From contig QANU01073111.1 of NCBI GenBank assembly GCA_003254905.1, positions 480,097 through 544,096 of the forward strand: a DNA stretch of 64,000 nt, read 5' to 3'. The stretch comes from Nissolia schottii (lineage: Eukaryota > Streptophyta > Magnoliopsida > Fabales > Fabaceae). The notes beneath the pieces are model-generated. The model saw nothing but the letters and a program-made list of their open reading frames with translations. It was not told the DNA's origin and searched no databases. Numbering within the stretch: the first letter of the stretch is position 1; each line of letters starts with the position of its first letter. Position numbers and translations under genes: made by a program. Positions 34,624 to 44,855 of the stretch are shown here, one piece after another.

Positions 34624-34873
34624 GTAGTTTATGATTTAATATAGAGTATACGGGTAAAAACTCTTGTAATAACATCAAAATAAATCTAAAATAGATTCAG
34701 ATTCTGCACTTTGCCTTCATTGTACCTGAGCCTAATCATAATAAAGGTAATAAAATATTTGTCACACCCTAATACGATATCGTTTATGTTCCTGCTTCTC
34801 CTCCTAAAGTTAAATCGCTTTTGCTTTTAACTTTTCTTCGCAATTGCAGGGAATTCAATTCAACACACTAGAA

Positions 34874-36838
34874 ATGGAAGCCCTCTTGTGCAGAAAATTG
34901 GGTGATCCAACTTTGTCTTTGAAAGACGATTCTAGCCCAATATTTGTCTCCAAGAATCATCCCATCCCACAACTCGATTCTCCCACTTCCGTCAGAGTCA
35001 GAATCAAAGCCACAAGCTTGAATTTCGCAAATTACTTGCAGATTCTGGGCAAGTACCAGGAGAAAGCAACCTTGCCTTTCATCCCGGGATCCGATTATTC
35101 GGGCTTCGTTGACGCCGTGGGCCTCAAAGTTTCGAACTTTCGTGTTGGGGACCCCGTTTGTTCCTTTGCCCCTCTTGGCTCCTTTGCTGAGTTCATCGTT
35201 GTTGACGAGACCCAATTGTGAGTTTTTTATCCTTTTATGAATTTTCTTTTAATTTTAATGGCAAATTTTGGACATTGTTTATGGTCACGTGTGTAAAGTT
35301 GTTAAGTTTTTTCGTTGTTGAAGGTTTCGAGTGCCAGAAGGTTGTGATCTGGTTGCTGCTGGAGCTCTTGCTGTGGCATTTGGCACTTCTCATGTGGCAC
35401 TTGTCCATAGAGCTCAATTGACCTCTGGTCAGGTATATCAGGCCTTCTTCTATTTGCTCTGTGGTTAATGGTTTTGTTCACTTGTTTTGTTGGGCATATA
35501 AATATATGCAGTCCATAATGTTCTGTCTCATGGTATGGTTAAATGGGTAGTAGTGGAAATTGTAGGTATTGCTTGTGTTGGGTGCAGCAGGGGGTGTAGG
35601 CCTTGCAGCTGTGCAAATTGGAAAGGCATGTGGTGCCATTGTCATTGCTGTTGCTAGGTACTCATTTGCTTTTATGTGTGGGTTTGCATATGACATCATC
35701 CTTTACTGGTTAGGATCCCTTGGAGTTTGAGTCTTTCTTGTCTTTGCATGATCTGGTTTCAGGGGAGCTGAAAAGGTGCAGCTTTTGAAGTCGCTTGGTG
35801 TTGATCATGTGGTGGACTTGACCAGTGAAAATGTTACTCAGAGTGTCAAGGATTTCCTTAAGGTTAGAAGGCTTAAAGGGGTTGATGTCCTCTATGACCC
35901 CGTTGGAGGCAAGCTCACTAAAGAAAGTTTGAAGCTTCTAAAATGGGGAGCTGACATTCTGATTATCGGGTTTGCGAGCGGAGAAATTCCTGTGATCCCT
36001 GCCAACATAGCTCTTGTTAAGGTACAGAAGGAATAACTTTAACTTGTCTGACATAATAATATGCTTGCTCAGTGAATTACCTTATACTTTTGTGATTGAT
36101 CTGATCTCGCATTCACGCTTTAGTTTACTCGCAAAATCACATTTGTGCAAACAACGGCTTGAAGTGAATCAGGGAGGGATATGGAGGGAAGCACACCTAA
36201 AAATTGGACACCAACTTTGATTTAGTCTCTATCCTTTCTTCTCTTAATTATCACTTAATATAACGATTGTAGCTTTTGTTTTTCATGAAACCACTACATG
36301 TCCTGGGTTCGCTTCCCAAAAATAATATCCTGAATGAAATATATTAGTTTAAGTCATTAATATCCTTCATTAATAGGTTATGATTTCTTTTAATTAAAAA
36401 TTGTTGTGGCAGAATTGGACAGTTCATGGTCTTTATTGGGGTAGCTATAAAATACATCGCCCAGGTGTTCTTGAAGATTCTCTGAAGGAGCTGTTGTCTT
36501 GGTTGGCAAGAGGCTTGATTTCCATTCACATTTCTCATTCTTACCGCTTATCAGAGGTCAGGAATTTCTCTGTCACAGCTCTTCTGCAAATTTGAATCTA
36601 TCTTTTCTCTTCTATATTTTGATAACTTGTACATAGAATTTTTGCCTCTTTCGTGTCGTTTGTGCATCTCTGTGCTTCAGTAGATGTTTACTGGGACATA
36701 GTACTACATGGTCATGGTGTGAACTGCGATTTCTGATCATTGCAGGCCAACCTCGCCTTTTCTGCTATCAAAGATAGGAAGGTTATTGGGAAGGTGATGA
36801 TTGTTTTTGATGAGAAGTTTACAAGATCTAAGTTGTGA
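34874..36838 (+). CDS. Quinone oxidoreductase-like NADPH dehydrogenase (MDR family, no zinc)
   Basis: Six exons, 34874-35217, 35324-35432, 35566-35657, 35763-36021, 36413-36556 and 36746-36838, join in frame to 346 residues with GT-AG introns throughout. Residues 1 to about 125 form the GroES-like fold (TSLNFANYLQILGKY, FIPGSDYSGFVDAVG, RVGDPVCSF). The nucleotide-binding loop GAAGGVGLAAVQ begins at 157, and YDPVGGKLTKES and NWTVHGLYWGSY follow. The cysteine cluster of zinc-binding alcohol dehydrogenases is absent, as in the zeta-crystallin/quinone oxidoreductase branch, which reduces quinones or reactive carbonyls with NADPH. It closely resembles the plant family of Arabidopsis At3g56460 (from memory). 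No transit peptide is evident, so a cytosolic or peroxisomal place is possible. ATG 34874 begins the conserved MEALLCRKLGDP. Confidence 0.93.
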
Positions 36839-37741
36839 CCCTGCTGAATTTCTGCAATACGGTTGAAGAATTTGTTCTTGCCAGCAGTACATTGAAGATC
36901 TATGTTTGCGTCCCGCAGAATGTTTGTGTAGAAGTAGGGAACAAAATAAAGGGAGCAATAATCGCCTGAATTATGAATAATCAACCCCCCCCCCCTTCTT
37001 TTCTTTTTTGTTTTTACCCCTGCATCATGTAAATCTTTTAATTGGTACAACTGGTCCTTGTCAAATTGCAGTAATGGTTATACAAACATTTTTGTACTAT
37101 GTTTAAACCTATTTAACTGTTATGCTAATTTTGTGCTGCAATTACGGTGAGAAATGAATCTTTTTAATTAGATTTGTTGTCATGTATTGTCAAGTATGAT
37201 TTTTTTTAACATTAATTTTTAATGTTGCTTATATCACACTATAACAATAAACCAATTGAGATTATCCATTTTTAGAATTGTTTCATGCAACCATCACATT
37301 GATAAAAATGACCTTTGAAGTACACTTTTTTTGGTTAACACCTTCGCAGTGAAAGGAACCGGTTAAAGTCATAATTTTGTTAGAACTTCAACCGTCGTCT
37401 AACATTTAAGGAGTATGTGAAGAGCAAGAGAAACATACTCTCAAGAAATAGGTATGACCAAACCTTAGTAGGTTGTAATCAGGACTGAACACTCCATATA
37501 ACAAGTCACTACTTCTTTGCCATGCACCTTTACAATTGCATTTTATTTTTCTCTCCACAATATACAAGATATACACAGGAATAGACAGCAATCAATATAT
37601 CTCGAAATCCTCCAATGTGGGGGCAGAAACATATTTACACTGTATCAGAAGATTTCAATGCCCGGTGTTGGACGCATCATATTTACATGGATTGACAAGA
37701 GTTTGCTGCTTGGTGAGCATGTTGAGCAACTCAAAAATAGT
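36839..37741. other. Convergent 3' ends of the oxidoreductase and ATG18 genes
   Basis: This holds 3' untranslated sequence of two genes facing each other. A C10 homopolymer lies near 36986-36995. No additional gene is supported. Confidence 0.5.
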
Positions 37742-40700
37742 TTATCTGGGTTCAAATTTCAGAAAACGAACATATTCCTGCTGCAACATTTCTCCCCCGT
37801 ACACTGGATCGAAGCTGCACCTGTAGAAACTGATACCACAAAAAAATGAGAACAGAGATTGTGAGTAAGAATAATGAGAACTAAGTTCTTCAGGTGATCT
37901 TAAAGAAGTACTAGGAGGTCACATAGTCAAGTATTACACATTTAAGAAAAATCTCCTTCTGAGGATGATGAATTGTAACATGTAACTATAGAGCATGGGG
38001 AAGGAGTGAGTTATAGAAAACAAATTTATGCAAAAATAATGCCAGCAAGAAAGAAGCTGCAGAATGTTTGTTTTATCTTAAATTTAGTGTGCAATATCAT
38101 TACAGCAACATTGCATGATTCGATAAAAGTATACAAGTCTAGCCTGAATCACCACTATACTTATAATATACACACGTATATGATGTGCATATTCACAGTC
38201 GTGAATTTCAACAGGCATGCATCTATTTAAGATATTGTGTTTACCTTAAACTTCATTTTCTATTTTACAAATCAAGGATGGCTTCAATTTTACGAAGAAA
38301 AATGGTGAAACAAACACAACTGACAAGTCTACAATAACGGAAAGATGATGATGCATAAACATACCTCCCATCCATGCCTGCAATTATGATAGTGTTCTGA
38401 GACTCGGATCCAAATGCCACAATAAATTTTGTATTTTCAGATAAGTGGAACTGTGCAAATGACCATTCTGAGCTAAAATATTTTGGTAAAACCCCTACAA
38501 TGTTGTCAAGGACAAATGGTAAGCACCAAAAAAACCAATACGTACCATAAACATTTTGCAATTTCTGATACTAAAAGTACGCTTCAGAACCATCAGTTGA
38601 TTTATAGAACAGAAACCAAACACCACTCAAAAACATGAGTTCTATTAGAGAAAATGAAGCTAATGCAGCAATGCTCTGGCAAGGACTTGACTCAGAGTTA
38701 ATTCTATGGACACAGATATATACAAAAAAGCACAGCTAATGTGCAGAACCATTGATTTCATGTAGATTTATGAAGAAAGGTGTTGATGTAACCCTGCACT
38801 AATCCAAAGGTAAATCTAATGGAGTAGAAGAAATAAACTTTTTTGTGTCACAGTTATATATCTAGATTTACCCATGAAATAAAAATGAATAATTGGAATG
38901 GGGCCATCCCACTCAAAACCAAAAAAAGAAACTTGAGATAGATGAAAATCACGTGAAGCCATCAAGTCTTTTCAATCTATACGAAGGATGCACATGCAAA
39001 ATATTGCTTCCTGGATAAGAGTTTGAATAGATAAGGCGGACAATTATCAAATGTCCAAATTATGATGATTCCAATCATTCATCATTATACTTAAGAAAAT
39101 CCATTTTACCTTTCATGAAAGATAACGAAGAATTCGGATTGGCACCAGTATTTGGAGAAACCAAGGGATCCAGAGAATTTGAAGAATTCTGATGAAACAG
39201 AGCAGGCCCTTGAGCATTGTTCGGATGAGACATACTATCCTCCCCAAGCACTCTCACTCTCAAGCTGAATATATGAACAGTGCCTTTATCACTTGATGCT
39301 GCCAACCACTGCACATTTGGAGACAGAGCTATACTGCCTATTTCAGCTCTATCCGCTCCTCTTCTTACCTATAAGAAAGAGAAAATGAATGGTAGAATAT
39401 GAAAATAAAAGAATAAATTTAATAAAGATCAACCCAAATCCTAATGGAGAAAAAAGTTTTGATTTTCAACATTTTTATGGACCACCACAGATATTGAGAG
39501 GTAAAAGTTTCTTTTCAGAAGCAAATTAAAAAAAGAGAAAACTAAAAGAAATTCAATAACATTATTATTGTAAGGAAACTTGCAAAAGTTGCACATTAAA
39601 TTGCTACATCACATACATATTTAAGAACGATCAAGTGAGAAGTGGGGGTGTGCAACATAATGAACAGTTCCAAATAATGGTTGTACCTTATGTACAAGGC
39701 ATAATTAAATTGTAGAGTTGGATAGAGTTTGCTTTGTTTCCCACATTCAATCAATTATAGGAGAAATATGGAAAACTTTCAACAAAATAAAGAGAAAGTC
39801 ATACTAAAATAACTCATTTTACAGTCAACCTAGCTTATACTGTGCAAATGTGAATGTGAATGTCAAAATTGAAATCCAACCCCAATCCCACCCCCTCCTC
39901 CAAGCAAAAAAGAAAAAGAAAAAAACATAGCATGATAATGATTATCATTTTATCACAATATTTGAATCCATAGTGTGGTAACCTACTTCTTGTAAACGAG
40001 ACCCATCCATTGTATTGAAGATTCTAATCAATGTGCCCTTTGCACTAGCAGTTGCAAGAAGGAGTCCATCCATTGTCAGAGTGAAGCATGCAATTGGAGA
40101 ATCATGAGAATTGATTAATTTGGTCATATTTAGTCCAAAGTGTTCAACTCGAACCTGTCCTTTGTGAAGACCTAGACAAGCCAAAACAAATGTATTTGAA
40201 TGGTGTGAAAGACAGCACAACCCCCTAGGATTCGCCACAGTCTCAATCTGGTGAAGAAGCTTCAGATCCATAAAGTTATAAACATATATCTTGTGCTCAA
40301 GGACAACCACAATTCGATCACGTCTTAATTTCACTCCACGAACTTCAGACCTAAATGTAAATTCACCAATGCACCTGCTCTGATGATCATCCCAAATCAA
40401 AACTTTATTGGGTGGGTAATGGGTATTAGCTGCAGCGCCAACAAGTGCTAGAATATTGGAGCGAAACAGCATCTCTACAATTTTAAAACCCCCACTTTTT
40501 AAATCACGTCTGAAAGTTTCTTTGAAAGGTTCACAATTATAGATACGAAAACCATGATTTGTACCAGCTGCAAAGCAACCACAGTCCTGATTCCATGATA
40601 CTGAGAGTAGGTCTGTTTCATCATTTTTGTTCATATCTACATTAGGCGGGGAAAAGGAAGAGGATGCCCCTACATTAGGGAATTCACAATTTCCAATCAT

Positions 40701-40772
40701 CGAAGGTGGAAAAATTGCTTGAGGTGATGAAACAGATGAACTCGTATGAGATGAGGGGGCCCCTGCCAACAT
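37742..40772 (-). CDS. ATG18: Autophagy-related protein 18 (WIPI/PROPPIN), ATG18c/d type
   Basis: Four coding exons, 40772-39987, 39368-39110, 38494-38365 and 37820-37742, join in frame to 417 residues. Hallmarks include [20 protein letters not shown] (first WD blade), [63 protein letters not shown] and [20 protein letters not shown]. The PI3P-binding basic motif is VRRG at 263-266, directly at the exon 1/2 junction, in place of the FRRG/LRRG of yeast and animals. These are the marks of the plant ATG18c/d branch, a seven-bladed propeller that reads PI3P on phagophore membranes. ATG 40772 follows an in-frame stop. A 5' untranslated exon probably ends near 41918, where CGTCG is followed by GTAACA on the minus strand. 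No lesion is seen. Confidence 0.93.
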
Positions 40773-42000
40773 TTGCTGAAGTCAATAACCCCGGTTGACC
40801 AAGGTATAGAAATGAAGTGTCTGGAGGTGATTTCTGTCATAAAAGACAAGAAAATTACATTGATATTGCTTGAAAAACTCATTAATCACATTCTATTAAA
40901 AGCAGCATATTCATATTGTTACAGCCTTTGATTACATCCAAGAATAGCTCCATGTCTTACTTCCCACTGAAATGGGTGAAGAGGTCAATAGGGAATAAAT
41001 AGGAAGGTAAGGTAGTCTGCGAGAGGTTTTGAAATTCAATTTCTATGTTTGGTCTGAGAACTTAGTATTATTCAACACTTGCAAAGGGATACACTGTAGA
41101 CATAGAGATCGCCATTATTTAGATAAACATGTAACAAAAACTGAGTTTCTATCAAACAGCTAATCAAATCCCTCATTTGACTTTTCTAGCATCATGTCTT
41201 TGATTCTCTACAAAGTTCAAATGGATTAATCATTTAAGTGATATATAAAATGTTACTAACAACAACCTAATTATGAAACAAAAGAATATCAAGCTTCCAA
41301 TCACAAAACATAAGTTGACAACAGAGTTTATTCTTATCATTCTTTGTTCATGTTCTGTCACTGTTACTAAATCTCCAATTGATACAGGATTGGTAGGAAA
41401 CCAACATTATGCATCTAAGCAGAGATTATTCCACCCAAGAAAGATAACCATTGAGTGTCTAACAACAAAATGCATCATATTCATACAAGTATCTTCAATT
41501 CTTTATATGGCTGCAAAGAAGCTGTAAATGTGATTTAGGCAAAGAGGGGTACCAGCGGGGAACGATATCACTCAAACTCAGAGCAACTCTGACCCCAAAG
41601 ACAGCAAATTCACTCTTCCCAGCAAAGAATTTTCACTTCATCATACCTAGAAAATATAATATACACCCCATGATTAGAAATTTCAAAATTAAAATCTTAA
41701 AAATGAAAAAGATGCAAGCTTTAACTCCGAAAACAGGGAAACCCAAACATTAATTGATGAGAAATTAGATGTGGCAATCAAAACCAGCGAAACTATGAAG
41801 GGGAAGGGTTCATTTTGGGTTTGGGAAAATCAAATTGGTAAGAAACGAAAATTGAAATTGGCAGAATGGGTTTGGTGTGTGAAGGAATGGAATGTGAGTT
41901 TGATGTGTTACCGACGGCGGCGAAGAATTCGAGATCAGAAGAATTGAATGAGGTGAACGTGAAGCAGACGTCTTCCTCATACGTATCTCTCTTTTTTTTT
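40773..42000 (-). promoter_or_regulatory. ATG18 5' leader intron and promoter region
   Basis: Between the coding start and about 41918 no coding sequence fits, and the text is intron-like. A CG-rich stretch on the minus strand (41918-41975, TCGAATTCTTCGCCGCCGTCG) followed by a good splice donor looks like the untranslated first exon. The TSS is not determined. Confidence 0.4.
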
Positions 42001-42179
42001 TTTTCTTCTTGCTTTCTTGTTTGTTCATTTGGTTTTTCAATTATTTCTCATTCAAATGTACCCTGTCTTCCCATTAGCTGGCTTTCTCTGTTTGCAGTTT
42101 TGTTTTTTCTGTCTTTATTTTTTAATTTGTTATATCAGAGAAATAGTGACCCAATTATTAATTCGTTGAAAAAATTTTA

Positions 42180-43470
42180 ATTGGACAAGTTCAATGCATT
42201 ACACATATTATAAAAATGAGTTTCATTTCCCTTTTCTTTTTATGTGTCTCACAAATATTTTAAAGTCTCACTAAATAAAATCATTTTAAATTCGTGTTTA
42301 AAAATAGTATAGGTTAAATTTGTGTTTAAATAATAAAAAAAAAAACTTATTTCTATTTTTTTTTCATACATACTCTCCCAAAGAGGGAGGCGGAGGGTTC
42401 TGATTCTCTGAATAGAACCGGTGTAGCTCTTTTAGAGCATCTCCTTCCTTATTCTTCTAGAGCAAAAATGTGGAATTATTTTGTATAACTTAAAAGATAC
42501 CTAATCCTCTTTTAGAGGGCAATTAACATATGCATGGAGATGGACATGGTTAGTTCTCAAAAAATAGGTGGAAAATGTAATTTACAAACGTATGGGTGAA
42601 AATTCTGAAATCGCCATAGTGCAGGATGATTTTAGAATTTTTGAAAGAAAAAAAAAAGCTTACCTAAAATCGTCATTGGGTCAGGCCATTTCAAAAATCG
42701 ACAAGACGCAGCAGGAGCAGGCATGGCAGGAGCAGCCGCAAAGACTGTGGTGATTTCAGCCCCCTGCTGAAGTCAAATTAGTGTTGTATCAGTGCTGTAA
42801 TCCAATGGAGGGAGGGGAAAAATGGCACCGGAACCACCTTCAATTCACCATAAATACTTCATTTCACTTCACCTACCCTTCACTTCACTTCTTAACTTCT
42901 TCTCTTTCACTTCTCAAATTTTTTCACACACTTCACTTCTCAATTAGCCATCCTTCAAAATTTTTTTAGATCATTTCAGTTTAGTAACTTCTCTATTTTT
43001 TCACTTCAGTTCTAAGTTTTTGCAGTTCTTTATACAATCATGCTTTTTTTTTAGTTAAGTTCTAAAGCTTTTCGTTTCAAACAAGTTATAACAAAAAAAA
43101 GATGTATCTGTAAATCCGTTGCTACATATCTCAGAGAAAATTCTTGAGAATGATCAGGTTTATATTTATCTTATGTAGTCATTATTAATGTTACATTTGA
43201 TCAATCATGTGAATATTCATGTCTACTACTTTTGTAACGATAGAAATATCTACTTTAATTTTTGAGGAGGGCTACACGTAAAATAAAATTTAGATAACAA
43301 TTATATAACTCAAAAAAAATGATTTTCATATTCAAACTCTTTTTTTATATAATAAAACTCTTTTTTATTTATATTAGAACTCTTTTTTTATATATATTAA
43401 AACTCTTTTTTGATAATCATATTATATATAAAATTTAATTATTAGAGCGGAAGAATTAACACCTTCATCT
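42180..43470. other. AT-rich spacer beside the plant-mobile-domain fragment
   Basis: It holds short frames only. The stretch 42540-42760 (CAGGAGCAGGCATGGCAGG and neighbours) is less AT-rich and may belong to the same mobile element as the gene fragment at 44215, but no domain is recognised. TTCACTTC words repeat at 42856-42970. Confidence 0.35.
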
Positions 43471-43471
43471 T

Positions 43472-43474
<3 letters not shown>

Positions 43475-43542
<68 letters not shown>

Positions 43543-43626
43543 GCTTATTATTATTATTATGCTTATTGTTATTATTTTTATTATCATTATTATTGTTATT
43601 ATTATTGTCATTATTAGTATTATTAT
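43475..43626. repeat. ATT trinucleotide microsatellite
   Basis: About 150 bases of (ATT)n with single G, C or A interruptions. It forms the left edge of the telomere-like tract. The apparent poly-asparagine frame on the minus strand is only a reading of this repeat. Confidence 0.95.
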
Positions 43627-43985
43627 CATAAACCCTAAATCCTAAATTTCTTAAGGCTAACCCTAACACTAACCTTAACCATAAATTCTAACAATAATCC
43701 TAACCATAACCCTAAACCTTAACACTAATCCTAACCCTAACCATAACATAAACCATAAATCCTAGCCCTCAACCCTAAATCTTAACCCTAAACCCTAAAA
43801 CCACAATCCTAAATCCTAACCATAAGCCCTAAACCATAAACCTAAACCCTAATACTAATCCTAAACCCTACACCATAACCTTAACCCTAAATCCTAAACC
43901 TTAACTCCTAAACTAAATCATAACCTTAACCATAAACCCTGAATACTAACCATGACCCTAAAACTAACACTAGCCCTAACCCTAA
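43627..43985 (+). repeat. Degenerate interstitial telomere-like repeat
   Basis: About 360 bases of CCCTAAA/CCCTAA-like units (CCTAACCCTAACC, AACCCTAAACC) in one orientation, matching the C-rich strand of the plant telomere repeat (TTTAGGG)n. Units vary, with insertions such as CATAA and CTTAA, so the tract is old or was copied imperfectly. It follows the ATT microsatellite without a break. Confidence 0.88.
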
Positions 43986-44214
43986 TGATTGGTCATATGT
44001 ATATTCATGTCTATATTCAAACATATTTTATTATTACATTGAAACATAGTCATAAAAAAGTGAGACACAAAGTATGTTCTACACTTTCCTTAGTATAAGG
44101 ATCTTATGTACTAGAAATGTGTAATAGCTTTAACGAAAAAATAAATAAACGCAATAATACATAGTTGTTATTTGTTTATTTTTTAATGTTAATCGTTATT
44201 GTTACAGAATGCAC

Positions 44215-44855
44215 GACGGTTGCAGACTAGACACAGGGTTATTGAGCCACTGAATCCCCTTGTACGACCGTATTTGGAAAATGTCGGGTTATTACAGGCG
44301 CTTGTTACCCCAAATTGGAGTGAACCAAGGACTTATTTCCGTGCTTATTGAGCGGTGGAGGCCAAAAACCCACACGTTTCATCTTCCACACGGTGAGTAT
44401 GCGATCACACTAGAAAATGTGAACGTGATACTTGAGATTGCCAGTGAGGATGAAGTCATAACTGCACCCCCAAAATCTTTGCTCCGCCTTTGCAATCTGA
44501 TTTCTATGCTTCGGTTCCCCAAACGAATTTGTATAATCTGCCTCCCCAACCTGGTTTCTATGCTTGGTTAGGCGAACAAATGACTCAATAATTTCATGAA
44601 ATCGACGAGAACTTTGAATTGTTCAACCTTGGCCCCTCGTCGTCACAATATCCTCAGAATGTAGCTGATGAAGCTGAAGTGACTCCATACCCAGTTGGAG
44701 TCACTCCACCTCCATACATACCTGAAACACGATCTTCTCTTCTTGGTGAAGAGTACAGTGAACAACACTCGTATGGTAGAAGGTCCTTTCATGTAGGATC
44801 TTCTTCAAGATCTAGTGAGCCACATGTACGATCACCAAGAAGATCGGTTGACATG
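44215..44855 (+). pseudogene. Plant mobile domain (PMD) gene fragment
   Basis: A frame at 44260-44571 reads GYYRRLLPQIGVNQGLISVL, then ERWRPKTHTFHLPHGE and ITLENVNVIL. These are the hallmark of the plant mobile domain found in MAIN/MAIL1 proteins and in transposon-borne copies. The start is frameshifted relative to an upstream piece (EPLNPLVRPYLENVGLL in another frame), stops occur after PKSLLRLCN, and a second frame (44619-44855) encodes a Pro/Ser-rich part. The sequence ends abruptly at 44855, where TGTAACATCCC begins. It is most likely a decayed transposon-captured copy. No function is expected. Confidence 0.6.

Noticed and set aside
36712..37050. Minus-strand frame at the 3' end of the oxidoreductase gene
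   Set aside because: It overlaps the last exon and 3' untranslated region of a well-supported gene in antisense, with no conserved content.
43442..43669. Minus-strand frame rich in asparagine
   Set aside because: It is only the translation of the ATT microsatellite, with no start context or domain.
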